Assembly (NCBI GenBank): GCA_017613475.1
Contig: JAGADT010000082.1
Span: 1-10,081, forward strand
From: Desulfovibrionaceae bacterium
GTDB lineage: Bacteria; Desulfobacterota; Desulfovibrionia; Desulfovibrionales; Desulfovibrionaceae
Length of the DNA: 10,081 bases
Reading direction: 5' to 3'
Each line of letters starts with the position of its first letter. Position 1 is the stretch's first letter. The position numbers and the translations under genes were made by a program. Shown in pieces: positions 1 to 6,299 of this stretch. Under the pieces are notes generated by a model. The model was not told where the DNA came from. It saw nothing but the letters and a program-made list of their open reading frames with translations, and searched no databases.

Positions 1-1157
1 ATATTCTGCTCGCAGGGCTCGATATGCGTAACAACGCTTGCGGCAAGCTTTTCGTGCATTTCGTTTTCAAAGCGGTCCACACGCCGGTGGGCTTCTTCAA
101 GCGTCATGTCCGGCGGAGTTTCCACATGCAGGAAAATGATCAGCGAGCCGTCGTTTTTTTGCCTGGAGAGCGTAACATTATGGATGGCAAGGGCATAGGC
201 CGCCGCCATGGCCTGCGTGGCGGCCAGGACGCCGACGCCGCTGTTTTTTGCGGGCTCAATGTGCACGGTCACGTCGGCTCCGGGCACAATGCCGCAAATC
301 ACGGCTTCAATCTGGTCGCTTAAGGCGTGGGCTGCCTCAACCGGCAGGACAGCCGGAGTTTCGGCGGTGAGGTCCACAAAGGCCTTGGCCCCGCTTTCCC
401 TGACGCGCAGCCTGTGGATGGCGCATCCCGGGAGGCGCTCAGCAAGGGCTTTTTCCAGCTTTTCCGTCTGGGCAAGCCCGCCGCCGTCCAGAAGCGCGTT
501 CACGGCCTTGTTGGAAAGCTTGAGCCCCACAAAAATCACAATGGCGGAAACCACAAGGGCTGCCGCGGCATCGCCCATGCGCAGGCAGTGGATGAGCGTG
601 GTCCAGCGCGGGGGGAGCAGGGTGCTGATCCATACGCAGGCAAGCCCGGCCAGCACGACGGCGGAAGACCAGATATCTGTGGAAAAGTGGAGTGCGTCCG
701 CTTCCAGGGCCTGGCTTTTGTGCTTGGCGGCAACCTTGTGCAGCATTCTTGCCCGGGAAATATCCACCAGCATGGCAATGGCAATGACGCCTGCCCCCCA
801 CCAGGAGGGGTAGACCGCCGGGGATTCAAAAAACAGGCGGTCCACAGCCTCGCGCACAACCCAGCCGCAGGTCACCAGCAGGAGCAGGGTTTCCGCAAGG
901 GCGGAAAGGTTTTCGATTTTGCCGTATCCGTAGGGGTGCTGCCTGTCCGCCGGGCGCGAGGCCATTTTTACGGCAAAGAGCGTAATGGCCGCGGCAAGCA
1001 GGTCCAGGCTGCTGTGCAGCGCTTCGGAGAGGATGCCCAGGCTGTTGGTCGCCACGCCGGCCGCCAGCTTCAGCACGGTAAGCCCAATGGCGCAGAACAG
1101 CGAATTTTGCGCGGCGCGCTGCTTTTCCTTTTCTGGAGTCGGAGTTGTGTCTGTCAT
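1..1157 (-). CDS. Cation diffusion facilitator (CDF) metal exporter, 3' end beyond the window
   Basis: Inner-membrane proton-coupled exporter of divalent metal (Zn2+, Fe2+, Co2+, Cd2+ or Mn2+). Reading from the ATG at 1157, 385 codons are open to the edge, so the C-terminus is missing. CDF hallmarks: H48-x3-D52 in TM2 and H157-x3-D161 in TM5, which match the four site-A metal ligands, and HPYGYGKIEN at 74-83 after TM2. Hydrophobic segments lie near 20-42, 47-65, 86-102, 118-133, 162-182 and 198-215. The cytoplasmic tail from about 225 holds a ZT-dimer-like domain ending in VHIEP (298-302). A second repeat-like unit follows (about 311-382) with the same pattern: FLHVE, LEEAH, then THIEP. H/D at site A fits zinc-type CDFs, but the substrate cannot be fixed from sequence. 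The start is supported by GAGG (1164-1167) six bases upstream. It is divergent from the transglycosylase gene. Family certain; metal uncertain. Confidence 0.93.
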   Translation of the reverse strand, partial: MTDTTPTPEKEKQRAAQNSLFCAIGLTVLKLAAGVATNSLGILSEALHSSLDLLAAAITLFAVKMASRPADRQHPYGYGKIENLSALAETLLLLVTCGWVVREAVDRLFFESPAVYPSWWGAGVIAIAMLVDISRARMLHKVAAKHKSQALEADALHFSTDIWSSAVVLAGLACVWISTLLPPRWTTLIHCLRMGDAAAALVVSAIVIFVGLKLSNKAVNALLDGGGLAQTEKLEKALAERLPGCAIHRLRVRESGAKAFVDLTAETPAVLPVEAAHALSDQIEAVICGIVPGADVTVHIEPAKNSGVGVLAATQAMAAAYALAIHNVTLSRQKNDGSLIIFLHVETPPDMTLEEAHRRVDRFENEMHEKLAASVVTHIEPCEQN

Positions 1158-1298
1158 GCAAAGCCTCGTCATTTTCGGCATGGGTCCAGGCAGGGGAAAA
1201 CGCTGTGCTGCTTAGCGCCTGGGGAATCCATCCGGGCAGAAGTGAGATCATACGCCGTATGCGCGCGGCAGGCAAATTGTTTCAGGGGGTGCAAAAGG

Positions 1299-1336
1299 GC
1301 GGTTTCCCGGCTGATGAGCGGGAAGAGCCGCTTTTT
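1299..1336 (+). other. Hairpin with T-run in the CDF/transglycosylase gap
   Basis: GCGG plus TTCCCG (1299-1302, 1304-1309) pairs with CGGGAA plus CCGC (1319-1324, 1328-1331) around a 9-base loop, with an internal bulge of T against GAG. Five T follow on the plus strand (1332-1336). On the minus strand the same stem is followed by GCCCTTTTG. It could be an intrinsic terminator on either strand, or an attenuator in the CDF leader. The imperfect stem keeps the confidence low. Confidence 0.35.
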
Positions 1337-1434
1337 GCGCAAGAATTCCGGGTTGGGCTCAGATAGAAAACACAATATGATATCAGTATGTTATTGATAA
1401 AAATTTATTGCTGGACACGAGTTTTTCCGCGGGC

Positions 1435-1463
1435 TTGCCTGATTGCTGAAAATGCCTTATAGT
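1435..1463 (+). promoter_or_regulatory. Sigma70-type promoter of the transglycosylase gene
   Basis: A -35 box TTGCCT (1435-1440, four of six consensus) and a -10 box TATAGT (1458-1463, five of six) are separated by exactly 17 bases. The predicted start of transcription is near 1470, giving a leader of about 97 bases before the GTG at 1567. Confidence 0.6.
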
Positions 1464-1470
1464 TACGCTT

Positions 1471-1488
1471 GAAACGTGAAAACGTTTC
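1471..1488. promoter_or_regulatory. Dyad at the predicted transcription start (possible operator)
   Basis: GAAACG (1471-1476) and CGTTTC (1483-1488) form a perfect 6-bp inverted repeat with a 6-base spacer, directly downstream of the -10 box. It covers about +1 to +18. The position suits repression by a dimeric regulator; a 5'-end mRNA hairpin is the alternative. The GAAACG...CGTTTC core resembles LacI-family half-sites, but no such regulator is in the window. Confidence 0.35.
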
Positions 1489-1566
1489 GCCTTGTCTGAG
1501 GTTACTCCATTCCGCCAGGTTTGAGCGGGGTGCAGGTTTTTTGGTTTTGTAACAGGAGGCTGTTTC

Positions 1567-2481
1567 GTGCATTTGACACAACGCTGGCTTCTTTTTTCCC
1601 TTGTCTTATGCCTTTCCCTTATGGTGCATGCTTCACGCACCACAGTTTGCAGCGCGGGCCGTCCGTCCTCTGCCGAGCGGTCTTACGCAGCGTCTTCAAT
1701 TTCCCGCCAAAAAACAGACTCCGCGAAAACAAGCGTTGCCGCCGCCAAAGGGCGCGCGGGGCGCGTATCTGCACAGATAAGCTCCGGGGCTGACGGCGGC
1801 TTGAAGCTTTCCTGGGATGCCGGGAACCGTTCCGCGGATGTGGCTGGCTGTTCTGATTGGAAGAGCCCCCTGCTGGACGAGGTCATTGGCAGCCATAACA
1901 TTTCCAAAACCCGTCAGCAGACGCTTTCCAAGGACGCCGCGCTTTACAGCGACGCCGTCAACGAATGGAGCCGCAAGTTCAACCTCAAGCCGGATCTGCT
2001 CTACGCCATGATTTTGACGGAGAGCGATTTCAACCCCCGCCTGGTCAGCAGCGCCTCAGCGCATGGCCTGATGCAGGTGGTGCCGGATACGGCAGGCGAG
2101 GAAGTCCGGCGCTGGTTTGGCGGAAACGGCCTTCCTTCCAGCAGCGAGCTTTTTGATCCCTACACAAACATCAAGTACGGGGCGGGCTATTTCCACCTGC
2201 TCCAGAAGCGCTACTTTGGCTTTGTCAAAGATCCGCGTTCCCGCGAATACTGCGCCATTGCGGCGTACAATTCCGGCGCGGGGCCCATCATGCGCGTGTT
2301 TGGGGAAAACAGGAAAAGCGTGGAATCCAAGCTGAACGCCATGACGCCGGATGAAGTGCTGGCGAGCCTCCTGAAGCGGGTGCCCATCAAGCAGATCAGA
2401 ATGTATCTGCGCAAGGTGCTTGGCTCACGGAAGTATTTTGCGTCCACTGTTTCCGATGGTGGCTCAAAGTCCCTGAACTGA
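1567..2481 (+). CDS. Exported lytic transglycosylase (SLT domain)
   Basis: A murein lyase that cleaves the MurNAc-GlcNAc bond of peptidoglycan with formation of 1,6-anhydroMurNAc, acting in the periplasm. It has 304 residues. The start is GTG at 1567, chosen because AGGAGG (1554-1559) lies seven bases upstream and a signal peptide begins directly (positive MHLTQRW, hydrophobic core 8-20, likely cleavage after VHA, residue 22). There is no clear lipobox, so a soluble periplasmic form is more likely than a lipoprotein. Residues about 30-100 are a Ser/Ala-rich linker of low complexity. The SLT domain (about 128-290) shows the catalytic Glu152 in TESDFNP, GLMQVVP (167-173) and AYNSGAG (233-239). 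The C-terminal part (PDEVLASLLKRVP, 261-273) resembles the MltC/EmtA branch. It stands as a single gene with its own promoter and two terminators. Confidence 0.92.
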   Translation: MHLTQRWLLFSLVLCLSLMVHASRTTVCSAGRPSSAERSYAASSISRQKTDSAKTSVAAAKGRAGRVSAQISSGADGGLKLSWDAGNRSADVAGCSDWKSPLLDEVIGSHNISKTRQQTLSKDAALYSDAVNEWSRKFNLKPDLLYAMILTESDFNPRLVSSASAHGLMQVVPDTAGEEVRRWFGGNGLPSSSELFDPYTNIKYGAGYFHLLQKRYFGFVKDPRSREYCAIAAYNSGAGPIMRVFGENRKSVESKLNAMTPDEVLASLLKRVPIKQIRMYLRKVLGSRKYFASTVSDGGSKSLN

Positions 2482-2507
2482 CCAATTTTTCCCTGATTCC
2501 CACTGTC

Positions 2508-2540
2508 CCGGCGTCGTTTTCCGGACGCCGGTATTCTTCT
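2508..2540 (+). terminator. First terminator after the transglycosylase gene
   Basis: A perfect 8-bp stem CCGGCGTC (2508-2515) / GACGCCGG (2524-2531) with an 8-base loop is followed by the T-rich TATTCTTCT. The stem is strong but the T-tract is interrupted. Confidence 0.6.
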
Positions 2541-2567
2541 GCGCTGATTCCATGGGAACAGGCACAG

Positions 2568-2600
2568 GCGCTGTGCGTTTTGCCGCGCAGCGCTTTTTTT
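2568..2600 (+). terminator. Second, strong intrinsic terminator
   Basis: A 10-bp stem (one G-T pair) GCGCTGTGCG (2568-2577) / CGCGCAGCGC (2584-2593) with a 6-base loop is followed by seven T (2594-2600). It lies about 40 bases after the first terminator on the same strand and backs it up. Confidence 0.8.
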
Positions 2601-2682
2601 GCGGCGTTTGAGGGGCCTTTGCACATGCGGTGAGCAGGGCAAGTCGGGGCTGTATCTTGTGCCTTAGCTTGCCGGCTAAAGT

Positions 2683-2715
2683 AAAAACGCCGCCCCTGTC
2701 TTTGCCGGGGCGGCG
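2683..2715 (-). terminator. Terminator of the two-gene exported-protein operon
   Basis: A perfect 9-bp stem CGCCGCCCC (2688-2696) / GGGGCGGCG (2707-2715) with a 10-base loop. Read on the minus strand it is followed by TTTTT (plus-strand A at 2683-2687). It lies about 40 bases past the stop codon of the minus-strand gene ending at 2755. Confidence 0.85.
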
Positions 2716-2754
2716 GATGTGTTTAGAAAACCGCAGAATCAGGAGGAAGCGCCG

Positions 2755-3888
2755 TTAGAGCTGCCCGCGTATGCTGTGCTTAATGGGCTTGCCGTCCTTA
2801 TCTTTCGTATTCAGGAGCGTGATGTGCAGGGCGTTCCTGATGGAATCGATGTAGCTGCATTTGGGCGATACGGCGAACTGGCTGTACTCTTTCATATCCG
2901 TCTGCGCCAGGAAGCCGCCAATGGGGCTTGAGGTATCGGCAAGCCCTTCCATGCCGTCGTGGACTCTTTTAAACGTGTCTTCCGCCCGTTCCGTTATGCG
3001 TAATACGGCTGTCGGAATTGTGGAGGCCAAGTTGTAAAACGGAGAAGTCTTATCGATTTGCTCCAGCTGCTTCAGGCTGTCCTGGATATTTTTGCTCCTG
3101 GTTGCCATATTGGCCATCGTGGCTTCCATCAGGCGGCGGGCGTTGTCGCGGCGTTCTTTAAAGTGCACGGAGTGTGCGTCCAGGTCGTAAAGGAAGGCCC
3201 CTTTGCCAACGGGCGAGAGACTTGTGCTGTCTACGTTGTAGTAAAAATAGGCGCCCAGCTTCTTCAGGGTCTCCTGCATGTGGCTCATGGTGCCGGCGCT
3301 GCATTCAAAATGGTCGCCGGCCATGTTTCCCTGCTGCTTATAGCGCCAGTATTCACTAATCAGCCTGTCGATAGTCTTTAATGACTCCCTGTATTTTTGA
3401 GCGTTGTCATAGTGCCACCACCTAACGTTTCGGTACCAGCCCATTACCTGGCATTGTTTGCTTTCCTTATTCATGCCCACAAGATAGTTGAACAGGTTGA
3501 ATATGGGCTGGTGGACGCTGTCAAGGAGCCTGGCATCACGGGTTATGGAGTCCCTTGCCTCGTTGTTGCTCCATATGAGATCCTGTGGCCAGCCCGGAAC
3601 ATTCAGGCGCGCCTCCTTGAACGCGTCCAGCTGCGGCTTGCAGGTGTACATCTGTTCAGGCTCCCAGGCTCCAAATTTGTCGTCTAGCCTCGGAATCTTA
3701 TCGATGACGCAGTTCTTGAGAGTGTTGTACGCCTCTGCCCATGCGCGGGCTTTTTTCATGACATAGTCAAAACCAATTTTTATGTCGGGCTTATCGTCTT
3801 TCGCCGAGTCGGCAAAGGAAAGATTGGCCATGCCGAGCACGGCGCAGATGGCGATCAGCAGGGCGGACAGGTATTTATAGGCTTTCAT
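2755..3888 (-). CDS. Exported protein of unknown function (377 aa), second gene of operon
   Basis: I do not recognise a family. A signal peptide is clear: MKAYKYLS, hydrophobic core 8-20, likely cleavage after SFA (residue 26). The mature part looks mostly helical and charged, with many Lys, Arg and Asp, and aromatic-rich stretches (GWYRNVRWWHY, 150-160; AYFYYNV, 213-219). It has five cysteines after cleavage (60, 83, 146, 196, 344); C60/C83 and C146/C196 could form disulfides in the periplasm. Residues 240-315 look like long amphipathic helices, possibly coiled-coil. There is no membrane anchor or lipobox. AAGGGA lies just upstream of the ATG at 3888, and only 17 bases separate it from the preceding gene, so the two are co-transcribed. 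The gene appears somewhat less GC-rich than its neighbours by eye. A real exported protein is very likely; the function is unknown. Confidence 0.85.
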   Translation of the reverse strand: MKAYKYLSALLIAICAVLGMANLSFADSAKDDKPDIKIGFDYVMKKARAWAEAYNTLKNCVIDKIPRLDDKFGAWEPEQMYTCKPQLDAFKEARLNVPGWPQDLIWSNNEARDSITRDARLLDSVHQPIFNLFNYLVGMNKESKQCQVMGWYRNVRWWHYDNAQKYRESLKTIDRLISEYWRYKQQGNMAGDHFECSAGTMSHMQETLKKLGAYFYYNVDSTSLSPVGKGAFLYDLDAHSVHFKERRDNARRLMEATMANMATRSKNIQDSLKQLEQIDKTSPFYNLASTIPTAVLRITERAEDTFKRVHDGMEGLADTSSPIGGFLAQTDMKEYSQFAVSPKCSYIDSIRNALHITLLNTKDKDGKPIKHSIRGQL

Positions 3889-3905
3889 GCTCGTTTCCCT
3901 TAATG

Positions 3906-5219
3906 CTAAAAGCGCACGTCATAGGTGTTCACATACCAGCGGCCATTGCCCTTGCGCCGCAGTTCATGCCTGTTTTTTGAGCCTCGCTGCTTGCCGTTTT
4001 CATCAAAGGCACGGCTCATGACAACGGCCATTTCTTCCCGTTCGCCGGACATTTTGTTGATCCGTTCGCGCTGGCTGGGGTCCAGGAAATAGCCTTCCAG
4101 ATCGTTGTTTTCGTCAAGGCCCTTGAGCACGGTGATCTTTGGCTCGTCAAACACGGCGTGCACGTATTCGTTCTGGAAGCGGGCCTGGTGCAGGTCCCAG
4201 TGGTAGCGGATAAGCGAGCTCCCCACGTCGGAATCGCCGCGCGCGGGATAAATGCATTGCATATACAGCTTGTAGTTTTTTTCCTTGATGGCGGTGGCGA
4301 AAATTTCCATCAGGCGCTTGGGATCGACGTTGTCGGGGATGGATTTCACCGTATACCAGGAGTCCTTGATCTTCTCTACCTCGTCTTCACCGTAGAAGAA
4401 GCCGGAGTTCTCATTTTGGGGATCGTATGTGGCCAGTACGCGGTCGCCGGCATAGAGCATTTCCGGCGCAACAACCCAGCCCCAGGTCACGGGGCTGTGC
4501 TTTTCCGGAGCGGGGTCGGTTGATTCCATGACGACGCCCGTGATTTTGCCCAGCACGCTGAAGGTGAGGTTGTCGCCAAGGCTTGCGTCAACCATGCTGC
4601 GGTAGCGGCGGATGGCCTCGTAGGGACCTGCCCATTGGCGGCTCTGCATGGAAATGAAATAGAACCCTGAAGAGGGCTTGCCCGTGTAAATGTATTCCCC
4701 TGAGCCGCCCACAAAGAGGTTGGCGGGGTAGCGCACGTCTTCCAGAAGGATGTATTTGCCAACGTAGTTTGTGAGGTCCACGGCTTCAGGGTCAGGCGTG
4801 GGGAAAACATTGGTGATGGGCGCCTTTTCCGTGAGCGCTTTCTGCCAGGCTTCCTGGTTCTGCGTTTTGAAGCGTTCGCGCAGTTCCTTTTCATTTCGCT
4901 TATAGGCCAGCATCTCCGGGGTAATTTCCATATAGCCGCCCTTTCTCTTCATCAGGGCGGCGCTGGCACGCTTGACCAGCTCCTTCACCTTGGGGTCGTC
5001 CGGGTACTGCTGGGCAAGGCGCTTGATGCGGCTGAGCGCCTCCTGCTTGTTGAAATAGCGCCCCGTGTCCGCGCCCTGGGCGCGCTCCACTTCCTTTTCA
5101 AAATCCCTGAGGAATATGCCTGCCTTGTCCACCTCGGCAAAGGGCGCGTTGGCGGCAAGCGCTGGCACGGCAGCCAGAGACAGGCCTAAAAGCAAAGCCA
5201 TCAGCGCGTGTTTCATCAT
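3906..5219 (-). CDS. Exported protein of unknown function (437 aa), first gene of operon
   Basis: No family recognised. The signal peptide is textbook (MMKH, hydrophobic core 5-18, cleavage after ALA at residue 22). Three parts can be seen. Residues about 25-130 are helical and highly charged. Residues about 150-265 are beta-rich and aromatic (YVGKYILLEDVRY, GEYIYTG, GFYFISM, LTFSVLGKITGVV), suggesting a small beta-barrel or OB-like fold. Residues about 298-437 begin with a helix, RLMEIFATAIKEKNYKLYM, and end in strands closing with GRWYVNTYDVRF, a pattern reminiscent of NTF2-like domains. These fold guesses are inference only. There is a single cysteine (C322). The start has two adjacent ATG codons with AGGGAG just upstream; the first (5219) was taken. 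It is led by a good promoter and followed 17 bases later by the second exported protein. Confidence 0.87.
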   Translation of the reverse strand: MMKHALMALLLGLSLAAVPALAANAPFAEVDKAGIFLRDFEKEVERAQGADTGRYFNKQEALSRIKRLAQQYPDDPKVKELVKRASAALMKRKGGYMEITPEMLAYKRNEKELRERFKTQNQEAWQKALTEKAPITNVFPTPDPEAVDLTNYVGKYILLEDVRYPANLFVGGSGEYIYTGKPSSGFYFISMQSRQWAGPYEAIRRYRSMVDASLGDNLTFSVLGKITGVVMESTDPAPEKHSPVTWGWVVAPEMLYAGDRVLATYDPQNENSGFFYGEDEVEKIKDSWYTVKSIPDNVDPKRLMEIFATAIKEKNYKLYMQCIYPARGDSDVGSSLIRYHWDLHQARFQNEYVHAVFDEPKITVLKGLDENNDLEGYFLDPSQRERINKMSGEREEMAVVMSRAFDENGKQRGSKNRHELRRKGNGRWYVNTYDVRF

Positions 5220-5254
5220 GGTCTCCCTGGTTCAAGAGGCGCCGCTTCCGATGT

Positions 5255-5267
5255 GCGGCACTGCCGC
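5255..5267. promoter_or_regulatory. GC-rich dyad in the operon leader
   Basis: GCGGCA-C-TGCCGC is a perfect 6+1+6 inverted repeat about 20-32 bases after the predicted transcription start of the exported-protein operon. It could be an operator or, with a single central base, part of a cruciform or chance GC-rich repeat; it is too tight for a good RNA hairpin. Confidence 0.3.
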
Positions 5268-5293
5268 AGCGGCTGTTTGTACAAGTTGCCGCC

Positions 5294-5322
5294 ATGATAA
5301 ATCACAATCTGCCTGCTGCCAA
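5294..5322 (-). promoter_or_regulatory. Sigma70-type promoter of the exported-protein operon
   Basis: On the minus strand TTGGCA (5317-5322, five of six) and TATCAT (5294-5299, five of six) are separated by 17 bases. Transcription should start near 5287, with a leader of about 67 bases before the ATG at 5219. Confidence 0.7.
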
Positions 5323-5354
5323 TAAGCCTTTCAGCTGTCCATGGGAGGCGGGAG

Positions 5355-5391
5355 AAATAAAAAGCGCCTGTGCGGAATTCCGTGCAGGCGC
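5355..5391 (-). terminator. Terminator of the toxin-antitoxin operon
   Basis: A 12-bp stem (5364-5375 with 5380-5391, including two G-T pairs) closed by the 4-base loop AATT. On the minus strand it is followed by TTTTTATTT (plus strand 5355-5363). It lies 24 bases past the antitoxin stop codon. Confidence 0.85.
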
Positions 5392-5415
5392 GAGGTATAG
5401 GCGGTTACCCCTGTT

Positions 5416-5739
5416 TTATGCCGAAACACTCAGGGCTTCCATGCCTTTTTTATCGAGCAGGTACAGCAGTTTGTTCGACGGGCCGCTTGGCCGTTTCACT
5501 CCTTGTTCCCATTGCCTGACGCTTGAAACAGACGTGTTCAGGATTGATGCAAGAGCCCTCTGAGTAAGGGCAAGCCTGGTGCGCAGGTTTTTCACGTTTT
5601 CAGGGGAATACTGAGGAACCTTGCAGGCATCGTACATGGCCTCAATGGCAGCCGTTTCCTGTGGCTCCATAAGGCCGAGCTTATCGAGCGCCTGCAGGGA
5701 TTCATGCATTTCTTCAATGATGCGGCTCGTTCTGGGCAT
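5416..5739 (-). CDS. XRE-family antitoxin (HigA-like)
   Basis: A DNA-binding antitoxin that should neutralise the toxin encoded just upstream and repress the operon. It has 107 residues from the ATG at 5739. An in-frame start at 5763 exists, but GGAGG (5749-5753) sits nine bases before the 5739 ATG, and the protein then begins MPRTSRIIEE as a natural N-terminus. The first 45 residues are helical and probably contact the toxin. The helix-turn-helix covers about 48-100: LRTRLALTQRALASILNTS, then VSSVRQWEQGVKRPSG, which is the classic Cro/C1-type pattern with the recognition helix near 71-80. It overlaps the toxin gene by 26 bases, which suggests translational coupling. Its strong ribosome site contrasts with the toxin gene, which has none. 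Confidence 0.88.
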   Translation of the reverse strand: MPRTSRIIEEMHESLQALDKLGLMEPQETAAIEAMYDACKVPQYSPENVKNLRTRLALTQRALASILNTSVSSVRQWEQGVKRPSGPSNKLLYLLDKKGMEALSVSA

Positions 5740-6106
5740 TGCAAATTTCCTCCATTTCACCATGCGTGATCAGATAATTGAGCTCGTTATCTGAAAAATG
5801 AAGCAGCTTATCAGCATATGACTGTAAAAAGGCAAGTTCCTGCTGGGTTATATTTTCCCTGTCATTTTTTTCAAAGCCAAAGATGAAGAACCAGCGGGTA
5901 CTGAGATTGGTGGCAAGAATAGTCCGCGAACTTCCTCTCTTGCCTCTGCCTGGAAAGGGAACTCGTTTTTTGAAAAGTCCGCCGCCCAGATTGGCATCTA
6001 TCAATCCACGTTCCATTTCATCAACGGCTGCGCACAGGATGTCATCAGGCAGATTGGCCTTGCGCTGCCATCGGCTGAATGTCCGGGATTTCAGAACGCG
6101 TTTCAT
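5714..6106 (-). CDS. RelE/HigB-like toxin (PF06296 type)
   Basis: Likely a ribosome-dependent mRNA interferase that stops translation when freed from its antitoxin. It has 130 residues, a usual length for this family. Family motifs: F-SRWQRKANLPDD (10-22), MERGLIDANLGGGLFKKR (31-48), GRGKRGSSRT (53-62) and FIFGFEKNDRENI (74-86), followed by a helical C-terminus (88-122). The basic GRGKRG loop and R61/R71 are candidates for RNA contact. The start at 6106 cannot move upstream because an in-frame TGA lies two codons before it, and starting later would cut the conserved N-terminus. No Shine-Dalgarno sequence is present; the predicted transcription start falls on or next to the ATG. The gene order is toxin first, as in higBA. 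Activity is inferred from family. Confidence 0.9.
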   Translation of the reverse strand: MKRVLKSRTFSRWQRKANLPDDILCAAVDEMERGLIDANLGGGLFKKRVPFPGRGKRGSSRTILATNLSTRWFFIFGFEKNDRENITQQELAFLQSYADKLLHFSDNELNYLITHGEMEEICNAQNEPHH

Positions 6107-6112
6107 GAATCA

Positions 6113-6140
6113 ATGATAACACTAAGTGTTAGTTTGTCAA
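6113..6140 (-). promoter_or_regulatory. Promoter of the toxin-antitoxin operon
   Basis: On the minus strand TTGACA (6135-6140, full consensus) and TATCAT (6113-6118, five of six) are separated by 16 bases. Only six bases lie between the -10 box and the toxin ATG, so transcription should begin at or beside the start codon. Confidence 0.8.
6117..6131. promoter_or_regulatory. Palindromic operator inside the toxin-antitoxin promoter
   Basis: TAACACT-A-AGTGTTA is a perfect 7+1+7 inverted repeat that fills the space between the -35 and -10 boxes and overlaps the -10 box. Binding of the XRE antitoxin here would block RNA polymerase. It is the only long perfect dyad in the operon's upstream region. 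Confidence 0.8.
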
Positions 6141-6215
6141 TGGCTAAAGCATAATGGAATGGCAGCCCTGACAATGCGGGCTGGCTTTTGCTGTGCATGG
6201 ACAGTGGGAAAGCGC

Positions 6216-6248
6216 AAAAACAGAGTCCGCTCAAACCGAACGGACTCT
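6216..6248 (-). terminator. Terminator of the flavin reductase / aldo-keto reductase unit
   Basis: A perfect 8-bp stem AGAGTCCG (6222-6229) / CGGACTCT (6241-6248) with an 11-base loop. On the minus strand it is followed by G and TTTTT (plus-strand A at 6216-6220). It lies about 50 bases after the end of the aldo/keto reductase remnant. Confidence 0.75.
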
Positions 6249-6299
6249 CGGAATAACAGTTTCCCGGTTGCTATGGCCGGGACTGTGCTGAAGAAGGGC

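Larger units (their letters stand above)
1158..1566. other. Long divergent intergenic region
   Basis: These 409 bases separate the CDF gene (minus) from the transglycosylase gene (plus). I see no credible protein gene. The part next to the CDF gene (1158-1364) is GC-rich and contains a hairpin. An AT-rich island follows (about 1365-1412). The rest holds the promoter and a dyad for the rightward gene. The CDF promoter presumably lies in or near the AT-rich island, giving a leader of roughly 200 bases, but I could not find a convincing -35/-10 pair on that strand. No known riboswitch consensus was recognised. Confidence 0.6.

Noticed and set aside
1310..1331. CTGATGAG followed by a small stem, as in a hammerhead ribozyme core
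   Set aside because: The required GAAA after stem II and a matching stem III with a cleavage site are absent; T-residues follow instead.
1158..1380. Known riboswitch (cobalamin, TPP, Mn2+ or Ni/Co type) before the CDF gene
   Set aside because: I could not match the conserved boxes of any of these on the minus strand by eye.
327..1397. Open frame of 356 codons on the plus strand
   Set aside because: It lies antisense to the CDF gene. Its product is rich in Gly, His, Gln and Arg, with no membrane segments or domains, while the minus strand carries all CDF motifs in frame.
5740..5763. Earlier start of the XRE antitoxin (MVKWRKFA...)
   Set aside because: The strong GGAGG lies inside this extension and is spaced for the ATG at 5739.
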